Source: Fuscovulum sp. (lineage in GTDB: Bacteria > Pseudomonadota > Alphaproteobacteria > Rhodobacterales > Rhodobacteraceae). From it: DNA of 64,000 nucleotides. Below are positions 28,267 to 35,256 of this stretch, piece after piece. A program made the position numbers and the translations under genes. How positions within the stretch are numbered: the first letter of the stretch is position 1; each line of letters opens with the position of its first letter. The stretch lies in assembly GCA_035192965.1 (NCBI GenBank), contig CP136571.1, forward strand, positions 1,074,501 to 1,138,500, read 5' to 3'. Below the pieces are notes generated by a model. The model searched no databases. It was not told where the DNA came from and saw only the letters and a list, made by a program, of their open reading frames with translations.

Positions 28267-29352
28267 ATGACCCAGAACTTACTTTTCCAGCCTTATGACC
28301 TCGGCTCGCTGACCTTGGCCAACCGGATCGTCATGGCCCCCTTGACCCGCAACCGCGCGGCGGCTGGCCTGGTGCCCGGACCCTTCGCCACCGAATACTA
28401 TGCACAACGCGCAAGTGCCGGGCTGATCATCGCCGAGGCGACCCAGATTTCACCTCAGGCGCAAGGATATCAGGACACGCCCGGAATCTATACGCCCGCA
28501 CAGATCGCAGGCTGGCGGCTAGTGACCGACGCGGTCCACGCCAAAGGCGGGCGCATCTTCCTGCAAATCTGGCACGTGGGCCGCGTCAGCCATGTCGAGC
28601 TGCAACCGGGCGGCGCGGCCCCCGTCGCGCCATCGGCCATCTCGGCCGGGACCAAGACTTTCGTGAATAACACCTTCGCGGACACGTCGATGCCCCGCGC
28701 CCTGACGCTGGCGGAAATCCCCGGCATCATCGCCGACTTCCGGCAAGCGGCGGCAAATGCGATCGCGGCGGGGTTTGACGGGGTCGAAATCCACGGTGCT
28801 AACGGATACCTGCTGGACCAGTTCGCAAAGGACGGTGCAAACCACCGCACGGATGCCTATGGCGGCACGGTAGAAAACCGCGCTCGCCTGATGCTGGAGG
28901 TGGCCGAGGCTGTCTGTGCTGAGATCGGGGCCGCTCGCACCGGCATGCGCATCTCGCCGGTGTCGCCCGCCAATGGCGTGTCGTGCTCTGATCCGCAGCC
29001 GCAGTTCGACTTCATCGTCGATCACCTAAGCAAGCTGGGCCTTGTCTATCTGCACGTGGTCGAAGGCGCGACCGGCGGCCCGCGCGACGTGGCACCGTTT
29101 GACTTCGTGGGCCTGCGTCGGCGGTTTGCGGGCACCTATATCGCCAATAACGGCTATGATCTGGACTTGGCGGAGGCGCACCTTGCCTTGGACAAGGCCA
29201 ACCTGATCGCCTTTGGTCGGCCCTTCATTGCCAATCCCGACCTGGTGGCCCGCCTGAGATCTGGCGCCCCCCTGGCAGCGATGGACCCCGCCACGCTCTA
29301 TGGCGGCGGGGCGGAAGGCTATATCAACTATCCCGCGCTCTCCGAGGCCTGA
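28267..29352 (+). CDS. Old Yellow Enzyme family alkene reductase
   Basis: FMN-dependent NADPH ene-reductase (NemA/OYE type), 361 residues from ATG 28267. Visible: NRIVMAPLTRNRA at the N-terminus; the active-site pair in EIHGANGYLLDQF; HRTDAYGGTVENRARL; and phosphate-binding NNGYDLDLAEAHLALDKANLIAFGRPF split across the C-terminal barrel. Such enzymes reduce maleimides, enones and other electrophilic alkenes. The frame extends ten codons up to ATG 28237, overlapping the hydrolase stop; the family N-terminus favours 28267. Confidence 0.88.
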   Translation: MTQNLLFQPYDLGSLTLANRIVMAPLTRNRAAAGLVPGPFATEYYAQRASAGLIIAEATQISPQAQGYQDTPGIYTPAQIAGWRLVTDAVHAKGGRIFLQIWHVGRVSHVELQPGGAAPVAPSAISAGTKTFVNNTFADTSMPRALTLAEIPGIIADFRQAAANAIAAGFDGVEIHGANGYLLDQFAKDGANHRTDAYGGTVENRARLMLEVAEAVCAEIGAARTGMRISPVSPANGVSCSDPQPQFDFIVDHLSKLGLVYLHVVEGATGGPRDVAPFDFVGLRRRFAGTYIANNGYDLDLAEAHLALDKANLIAFGRPFIANPDLVARLRSGAPLAAMDPATLYGGGAEGYINYPALSEA

Positions 29353-29362
29353 TTACCCTCGT

Positions 29363-29387
29363 GCAGGACTGGAACATCCAGTCCTGC
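29363..29387 (+). terminator. Hairpin after the OYE gene
   Basis: Perfect 11-base-pair stem GCAGGACTGGA/TCCAGTCCTGC with an ACA loop, ten bases after the OYE stop. No T-tract follows, but position and stability suit an operon terminator. Confidence 0.55.
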
Positions 29388-29904
29388 GCCAAGCTCCGCA
29401 CAGGATAAATGGAGAGGTCCCGCTTCCGCACCAGCGACCGCTTTCAGGAAGGCCTGAATATGCGCGGCCAGCGCCGTGAACGTCCGCTTAGGGCCGAAAG
29501 CGCCTTGCCAGTCGCATAGGGCGCGATGCGGTCATGCGCTGCGTTTTGCGAACAAGTCGGCTACAAGGCGAACCGCACCGTTGCTTATGCCGACTGGCGC
29601 GGACGCTTCGTTGTTTGATGTAAACGTCGGAAATGGCTGATGGAGACGGGTTCGCGTAAGTCTGACACTCACCTCAATGAGTCTTCGCGACTTCAGCAGC
29701 TTAAACATTTTAAAGTTGACGGGTTTAATGATGGGTATATTTCAAAATTTTCCGAAAAATCGTTTATTTTCAATGGGGTTTGGCGGAGGGAGTTTGACAA
29801 ATATCGAACTCTCTCCCGTGCCGATGGTTGCGGCACGGGACCGCCGCGAAATGTTGCGCATCAACGGGGGACAGTGGCCCGGTGCTAGCCTGACAGACCG
29901 TCGT
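29388..29904. other. Non-coding or decayed stretch, partly AT-rich
   Basis: About 520 bases without a recognisable gene. The first part (to about 29620) is GC-rich with short frames resembling debris, one ending GRFVV-stop at 29617. The second part (29640-29780) is clearly AT-richer than anything nearby and contains two overlapping short frames (29640-29888, 29677-29916) without ribosome sites or family resemblance. The mixture suggests the left scar of the inserted defence island. Confidence 0.4.
29815..29839 (-). terminator. Hairpin downstream of the zinc-ribbon gene
   Basis: Perfect nine-base-pair stem CCCGTGCCG/CGGCACGGG with a seven-base loop, 66 bases beyond the stop of the leftward unit. 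No clear T-tract. Confidence 0.45.
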
Positions 29905-31110
29905 TCAACCCCATAGCATCCCGAACAGTTTAGTGCGCCTCCGACGAGCTGCACTTAGTTGATCATGTATCTTTTGGCGCTGCGTGCCCGAAGCTGCAGC
30001 ATCCCAGCTGGCCTCCAAGTCTGCTATCCTAGCTTCGGTCTCGTGCAGTTCTTTCGCAATCTTGTCACGATCCACCTCATGGATGGCTGCCGCAACGGTG
30101 GTTGCTCGGTTTGGTTTCTGAGGTCGTAGTTTATCTTCGTGGCGTATGTCGTAAATCACCGCGGAAACAAGCTCTCTGGTCCATTTTGATGACCGAAGCG
30201 TTCTCACATTACTATCGTTGAGAACGATCTGGAAATCCGCCAAATAGCTGGCTCCCTTCTTCGCTGCACTCTGTATCATCTCTTTCACGTCCTCGAAGTA
30301 CCGAGACGATGGATCCCGCCCGATGTAATGCGCTCGTTCATCCGGTCCGGGGATGCCCTCCGTTTTCAACGCGGCCGGAAGTCCAAACGCATCAAGGCGA
30401 CGATGGTTCGCCGGCGGTCGCGCTGGACCACGGGGCTCCGGTTGAGAGGGCCTCATTCCTTCGTAAGTCACCCCGACGTCTCGGCGCTCTCCTGCGATTT
30501 CATCGAAGAACGACAAAACATCGCGTCGTAGACTGGCGAACTGGCCAACATAGAAGTGGCAACCTTGGTCGGCCAGCAAGGTAATCCGGTGCTGATGTAT
30601 TGTTTCCACGAACTCGGCTGAAAGCTGCACTTTGCCGCCTCTTGCCTTGACCTCGGTGATCAGCAAAAGGCGCCATCCGTCGAGGTTGGGAGATTCTGTA
30701 CGGTCGAGACTGGGTGTGCGCTTTCGATCTAGCACCCACGCATGTCCGACGATCTCCTTGATTAGTCCTATCTTCCTCCGCTCTGGCCGAGCACCATGTA
30801 CGGCCACTCGTGCCGCAACATTCGGCCTGTCGGTACAAGGGTGCTTGGGCCATGGCGGCCCGAGCTCATCAAAGAATACCCTGCTTCCGTTTGAGTTCGC
30901 GTAAAAATAGACGCTTGCTTTGCAAACGGGGCAAGTGGCGTTTGGAGCAACGAAACAGCTCGATCCAAGACGTGATGCACCATTTCTCTTGAGAAAATCA
31001 GCTGACGTCCTGCGTGCCATCTCGTTGCGTAAAGCCGCCTTGTCGACGGTTCGGCCATGCGCGACACACCAACCACACTGACAGCTTGGATAGTGATTAT
31101 AGCCGGGCAT
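29905..31110 (-). CDS. Uncharacterised zinc-ribbon protein in the defence island
   Basis: 401 residues of no recognised family. N-terminal cysteine cluster (YPSCQCGWCVAHG, then CPVCKASVYFYANSNGSRVFF and HPC at about residues 60-92) looks like a zinc ribbon of the kind that precedes nuclease-like or nucleic-acid-binding domains. The middle has alternating basic and hydrophobic strands (LLLITEVKARGGKVQL...). The C-terminus (about 330-395) is a predicted coiled coil (DKIAKELHETEARIADLEASW). No signal peptide. It is the last gene of the leftward unit, 26 bases after the repeat protein, on the back of the BREX-like system. Function unknown. Confidence 0.7.
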   Translation of the reverse strand: MPGYNHYPSCQCGWCVAHGRTVDKAALRNEMARRTSADFLKRNGASRLGSSCFVAPNATCPVCKASVYFYANSNGSRVFFDELGPPWPKHPCTDRPNVAARVAVHGARPERRKIGLIKEIVGHAWVLDRKRTPSLDRTESPNLDGWRLLLITEVKARGGKVQLSAEFVETIHQHRITLLADQGCHFYVGQFASLRRDVLSFFDEIAGERRDVGVTYEGMRPSQPEPRGPARPPANHRRLDAFGLPAALKTEGIPGPDERAHYIGRDPSSRYFEDVKEMIQSAAKKGASYLADFQIVLNDSNVRTLRSSKWTRELVSAVIYDIRHEDKLRPQKPNRATTVAAAIHEVDRDKIAKELHETEARIADLEASWDAAASGTQRQKIHDQLSAARRRRTKLFGMLWG

Positions 31111-31136
31111 AAGTCACTCGCCTCGCCGACATGGAT

Positions 31137-31460
31137 TCAATTGCAGAAAAGCTGGTTCCCGATCTGCGTGCAAGTTGAGCCGTCGTCGAAGAACGTGGTG
31201 TCACCGATCTGAGACGACGATGTCCCATCGCTGTAAAATGTCGAGCCGCCAATATCGGTCACCGTAAACCCATCATCGAAGAAAGTTGTGTCGCCCAGCT
31301 CGGTCGCTGTGCTGCCGTCATCGAAGTATGTCGTGTCACCGAGACGCATGGCGCTTGTCCCGTCGGAACACATGGCCATGTCATCAAAGATCGTGCAGTC
31401 CTGTGCCGCAGCAATCGTCGGCAACCCGAGCACGGAGATAATAGTAAGGAATTTCAGCAT
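31137..31460 (-). CDS. Small secreted 15-residue tandem-repeat protein
   Basis: 107 residues from ATG 31460. The signal peptide is about 1-20 (MLKFLTIISVLGLPTIAAAQ). The mature part is almost entirely tandem repeats of about 15 residues with the core [LI]GDTT[FY]FDDGS: LGDTTYFDDGSTATE, LGDTTFFDDGFTVTD, IGGSTFYSDGTSSSQ, IGDTTFFDDGSTCTQ. Cysteine pairs cap both ends (QDC and MAMC; STC and LFC), consistent with a disulfide-capped beta-solenoid. The start lies one base after the stop of the VWA gene, with its ribosome site (GAAGGGA) inside that gene's last codons. An upstream ATG 31475 is less likely. Exported role unknown; very acidic. Confidence 0.8.
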   Translation of the reverse strand: MLKFLTIISVLGLPTIAAAQDCTIFDDMAMCSDGTSAMRLGDTTYFDDGSTATELGDTTFFDDGFTVTDIGGSTFYSDGTSSSQIGDTTFFDDGSTCTQIGNQLFCN

Positions 31461-31461
31461 G

Positions 31462-33651
31462 TTATTTCCCTTCAATCACGTCTGAAAAAATCAAGGCGTC
31501 GTATTCTGCGATAAACGCTGCTTCCGAGCGCCCATTGAGAACCTTGACGGCAAAGCGCCGCGCCGCGCGAGAATGGGTTACGAACCGCAGTGACAAGTAA
31601 GCAAGCAGATCCAGCTTGAGGGCATCTTCGGAACGCGATGAGGCAAGGGCCAGCACATGCTGAACCAACCGCTCAAGTGCCGTCTGCTCGCTCACCAATA
31701 GACCGTCAAACGCCAAGGACAGGAAACGATTTGCCTGGTTCTCCCAGTCGATGCCCACCGCGACTTCGGCAAGGCGATGTTCTTTCGCTTTTCGCAGTGC
31801 CTCTTGCTTCGCAGGCTCAATGATCCCGTCGTCGAGGAACGAGCGCAGCTTCCTTCTCTGTTCGCTCGGCACGGGGGTCTTCGAAACAGCGGCCTGCAGC
31901 CGAGAGAGCGCTTCTGGGCTGGGAGTGCCGCCCGACGGAACACTTGGTGTCGACGCATTGGGAGCCGGCAAAAGACTGCTGATCCCGAAGCGCATGCGTG
32001 GTGCCCTGTCTTCTGACGCCGAATAGCTTGCGCTTGCCCTCGCCATAGGAAGGATAGCATTTCGATCTTCGATGAAGTCCCCAAGTTGGCCGTCGTCGTC
32101 AGCATTCATCAGCGGGATCTTACGTGTTTCGGAGATGCCATCGCTCAGCGCGCCGGCTTCATCGATCAAGACGAGACTGGTGACGTTGCTACAAAGACCC
32201 TCCATTACCGCCAAACGTTCAGCGGCGGCGTCATTAAGCTGACCCAGGCACAGCGCGGCGGCGTAGCGACCAATGTCGTCGGCAGCGCCCATTGCCATCG
32301 CGTCGCTCCATTGGGCGCTGACAGTCACGCCGCCAAGCGTTTGCACGAAACGAACCGGGTCGGAGCCGTCCATTTCAAGGTGACGGTCCATACGAGACGA
32401 CCGCATCTGTGACAGCGCAACGGACACGGATTTCTCCACGTCTGCGTCGGGAGTGTAGAAGAGATCACCTCCAGTGGCCGCACAGAAATGCCCGATATTC
32501 ACGTCAAGGCTTGCCCGTCCCACCAGCACCGCACTGACGCGGACATTCTTCCCTTCGACCTGAGGCGAGAGACGGTCCCAGGTCTGACCATCGGTCAGCA
32601 CCAGGATATCCTGCGCACCGGTGCGGGCGACGGCCTTGATCGCCTCGCCCAGACGGGTGCCGCCGCCTGGCCGCTTCAACTTCTCCAGGATCTGAAGAAC
32701 TTCAGCGCCGCGTCCCGTACCAAGCCGTTGGCAACTGTCATCGAACTGCCAGACGGCAATCAGGTCTTCGTCTGTCACAATCTTCAGCGACTGCGCAAGA
32801 CCGTCACGAATGGCGGAAAGTACAGTTTGTCCATCGGTCCCGACTGGGCTACCCGTCGAACCGGACCGATCAATGAGGATGGCAAGTTTCAGACTATTCT
32901 CGCCGTTCGGTTCGCGGCGCAGATCGAGCTGAACTTGCCGCCCGCTTGCCGACACGCCAAGCAGGGTGCCCGTCCTGCTGCCTTCAATTTCGATCTCGAT
33001 GGATCTGTTCATAAGGACATCGACCGCCTCCCCGTCAGACAGCGAACCGAAACCGACGAGATGCGGCACGCCGCTGTCCGAACGAACACGAACCGATGCC
33101 GTGTGCCGAACAGACGCCGAGGTGATCAGGTCATCGGCCGGCTGCAGCGGCGATACGCCATAAAGGTGACCTGTTGTCATGGGCAGGCGCAGCAAAAGAC
33201 CATTTTCGGTGGCGGCCAACGGCATGACTGTGCGGAGTTCGACAGAGACTTCTTTTCCGGGAGCCAACTGACCTACCGATAGGACATGGATGCCGCGCAA
33301 GACTTCTTCGTGAAGGATAGCCATCTTGCCCTGGTCAATTGCGCCCTCATAACTGGTCCGAGCTGCCGTCTTGCCTTTGGCAACGGCGCGGAGCGAGCGC
33401 CCATCAATCTTGGCCGAAAGGCCCGTAACGACGGCATTGAAACCAACCGGCATCGTAAGCACGGCCTCAATGGGCACATCTTCGACATTTGAGAATATGC
33501 GGGTCGTCACGACGATTGCGAGCCCGGCTTGGATGGATACATCAATTGCGGTGCTACCGAGGGGCATAGGCTTGCCCTCTCCATCGCGGAATATAGTGAC
33601 GCCGTCATTCAGTTCTTCGAGAAGGTGACCGAAGACCATACCGTTCGCCAT
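31462..33651 (-). CDS. VIT and von Willebrand factor A domain protein
   Basis: 729 residues. The N-terminal VIT-like domain (about 20-170) includes FSNVEDVPIEAVLTMPV and the KGKTAARTSYEGAIDQGK segment. A VWA domain with the MIDAS motif DRSGS at residues 261-265 follows, then GGTRLGEAI and VLTDG. The C-terminal third contains a Pro/Ser-rich linker (about 560-585) and a helical domain. No signal peptide or membrane helix, so probably cytoplasmic and scaffold-like. Coupled to the MerR-type gene upstream (ribosome site AAGGGA inside its last codons) and to the repeat protein downstream. Partner unknown. Confidence 0.85.
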   Translation of the reverse strand: MANGMVFGHLLEELNDGVTIFRDGEGKPMPLGSTAIDVSIQAGLAIVVTTRIFSNVEDVPIEAVLTMPVGFNAVVTGLSAKIDGRSLRAVAKGKTAARTSYEGAIDQGKMAILHEEVLRGIHVLSVGQLAPGKEVSVELRTVMPLAATENGLLLRLPMTTGHLYGVSPLQPADDLITSASVRHTASVRVRSDSGVPHLVGFGSLSDGEAVDVLMNRSIEIEIEGSRTGTLLGVSASGRQVQLDLRREPNGENSLKLAILIDRSGSTGSPVGTDGQTVLSAIRDGLAQSLKIVTDEDLIAVWQFDDSCQRLGTGRGAEVLQILEKLKRPGGGTRLGEAIKAVARTGAQDILVLTDGQTWDRLSPQVEGKNVRVSAVLVGRASLDVNIGHFCAATGGDLFYTPDADVEKSVSVALSQMRSSRMDRHLEMDGSDPVRFVQTLGGVTVSAQWSDAMAMGAADDIGRYAAALCLGQLNDAAAERLAVMEGLCSNVTSLVLIDEAGALSDGISETRKIPLMNADDDGQLGDFIEDRNAILPMARASASYSASEDRAPRMRFGISSLLPAPNASTPSVPSGGTPSPEALSRLQAAVSKTPVPSEQRRKLRSFLDDGIIEPAKQEALRKAKEHRLAEVAVGIDWENQANRFLSLAFDGLLVSEQTALERLVQHVLALASSRSEDALKLDLLAYLSLRFVTHSRAARRFAVKVLNGRSEAAFIAEYDALIFSDVIEGK

Positions 33652-33654
33652 GAA

Positions 33655-33999
33655 TTATCCCTTCGAAACATAGGTCCTTAGGGCTGCAGCGATTTCGGCG
33701 ACGACTGCATCAACATCGATGTCATCGGGCGCGATGTCCGGGGACACACGCAGCTCTACCCCACCGGATTGCACAATTGGCACCGCGTCGTCGAAAGCCA
33801 TGAGCACCTTGATCGAAGCGGGCTTCATCCCCATCCTGTGAAGGGCGAGGTATCTTTGGGCCTTGATCAGGTGTTCTTCGCCGTAAGCATCGGCCGCACG
33901 TCCTGTCTTGTTGGCGGGTGGCAGTATGCCCTCCGCGATGAGAAACCGGATCTGACGTGGTGCGGTGCCAATGCGTTCGGCCAGCTCTGCGAGCGTCAT
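33655..33999 (-). CDS. MerR-type helix-turn-helix protein
   Basis: 114 residues from ATG 33999 (GTG 34002 directly upstream is an alternative). The N-terminal MerR winged helix (TLAELAERIGTAPRQIRFLIAEG and ALHRMGMKPASIKVLM) is clear. The C-terminal 40 residues are acidic and short, without a metal site or long dimerisation helix. It probably binds the CGCGACA repeats just upstream and controls its own unit, which continues with the VWA, repeat and zinc-ribbon genes. Its stop is three bases before the VWA ATG. Confidence 0.82.
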   Translation of the reverse strand: MTLAELAERIGTAPRQIRFLIAEGILPPANKTGRAADAYGEEHLIKAQRYLALHRMGMKPASIKVLMAFDDAVPIVQSGGVELRVSPDIAPDDIDVDAVVAEIAAALRTYVSKG

Positions 34000-34009
34000 C
34001 ACTCCCCCT

Positions 34010-34059
34010 AACGCGACATGAAATATGTCACGATCATCGTCGCGTCAAGTAACGCGACA
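34010..34059 (-). promoter_or_regulatory. Promoter and operator of the MerR-VWA unit
   Basis: Two direct repeats TAACGCGACA at 34010-34019 and 34050-34059, 40 bases apart. The distal one also forms an inverted repeat GTCGCG-N8-CGCGAC (34039-34058). Between them, on the minus strand, are -35 TTGACG (34048-34043) and a -10 TATTTC after 17 bases. The repeats flank the promoter, which suggests autoregulation. Confidence 0.5.
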
Positions 34060-34374
34060 AGAATTTTGACACGTTGATTGCGGATCAGCTAGACTCCATC
34101 GATCCACAACTGAAAGCTCGACGGGCGCTTAGCGGAACAATGATGTAGCTTTGCTCGCTCTGCACGGCACTTGGAGCCCAACTTCGGTCACAAAATGATG
34201 GAAGCGTCTGCTGCGCCCTATCCACTTGCTTGGTAATGCAATTCACCGCGCATGGCTCTGATCATAGTGTGAGTTTGCGATTGATTGCGCTCCCTAGCTC
34301 AAGTAGCCTCAGGACAGGTCCAAAAAATGGGCGCGCATATTTTTCGTACGCATCCAACCAGGTAAGGGGACGCA
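34060..34374. other. Divergent intergenic region between the two defence-island units
   Basis: 315 bases without a credible gene. It must contain the promoter of the WYL-DUF499 operon. The stretch 34320-34365 is AT-rich (ccaaaaaatgggcgcgcatatttttcg, in part). The ribosome site AAGGGGAC precedes the TTG start of the regulator. I could not assign the WYL-protein operator. Confidence 0.4.
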
Positions 34375-35244
34375 TTGGAAAGCGGCAGCGCGGAACTTCG
34401 CTGGGGCGTCGAGCAGCGGCTCGAGTTCATCGAGTTCCGTCTGTTCTGGGAGGGGCATGTGAACCGCAGCGATGTGATGGAGCAGTTCGGGCTGTCGGTG
34501 AACCAGGCGTCATCCGACCTGAATCGCTACATCGGCTTTGCTCCGGAGAACATGGTCTACGATAAGAGTGCGCGGACCTATGTCCGAGGGCCTAGGTTCA
34601 AGGCGCAGTTTATGCAGCCCGACGCAGGCCGATATCTTGCGCAGCTTCGGTCCTTGGCCGACGGACTACTGGATCCAGAGGATTCATGGATCGCTGTCCA
34701 TCCCACTTTCGATGCGGCTCCAACCCCAGTTCGGGGCGTGAACCCCATGACGCTTCGCTCGATTGTCGGTGCTATTCATCGGGCAGAGGCAATCGAAGTG
34801 CAGTATCAATCGCTGTCGCGCCCAGAACCGATCTGGCGCTGGATTGCTCCGCATGCCATCGCGTTCGATGGCTTCCGCTGGCACACTCGTGCTTTCTGCC
34901 TGCTGGACAACTGTTTCAAGGATTTCCTTCTCTCAAGAATCCTCGACACTCGCGGCATTCAACCATCCCCATGCGGCAGCGCCGCGGACGAGGATTGGGC
35001 CGAGCAGGTCGATCTGGTAATCGGACCTCATCCGGATCTATCCGATACGCAACGCAGGGTTGTTGAATTGGATTACGGGATGAGTGGCGGCAGTGCCAAG
35101 ATAACTGTACGGCGGGCGCTCCTGTATTACGCGCTGCGACGTCTCGGCCTCGATTCTCCGCCGGGCTCGCGAAAGCCGGAAGAACAACAAATTGTATTGC
35201 TGGCATCCAGCGCGGAAGTGCGCCGCGCTGAAACTGAAATGTGA
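34375..35244 (+). CDS. WYL-domain transcriptional regulator (BrxR/CapW-like)
   Basis: 289 residues from TTG 34375 with AAGGGGAC upstream. N-terminal winged helix (LEFIEFRLFWEGHVNRSDVMEQFGLSVNQASSDLNRY, split), a WYL domain in the middle (IEVQYQSLSRPEPIWRWIAPHAIAFDGFRWHTRAFC), and a C-terminal extension. Regulators with this layout (BrxR, CapW) repress BREX, CBASS and other defence operons and are thought to sense a nucleotide or nucleic-acid signal. It stands first in the rightward operon, 12 bases before the ATPase gene. Confidence 0.85.
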   Translation: MESGSAELRWGVEQRLEFIEFRLFWEGHVNRSDVMEQFGLSVNQASSDLNRYIGFAPENMVYDKSARTYVRGPRFKAQFMQPDAGRYLAQLRSLADGLLDPEDSWIAVHPTFDAAPTPVRGVNPMTLRSIVGAIHRAEAIEVQYQSLSRPEPIWRWIAPHAIAFDGFRWHTRAFCLLDNCFKDFLLSRILDTRGIQPSPCGSAADEDWAEQVDLVIGPHPDLSDTQRRVVELDYGMSGGSAKITVRRALLYYALRRLGLDSPPGSRKPEEQQIVLLASSAEVRRAETEM

Positions 35245-35256
35245 TGGGGGTGCTCT

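Noticed and set aside
29640-29916. Two small overlapping plus-strand frames
   Set aside because: No ribosome sites, no recognisable domains and they end in a GC-rich hairpin; more likely non-coding.
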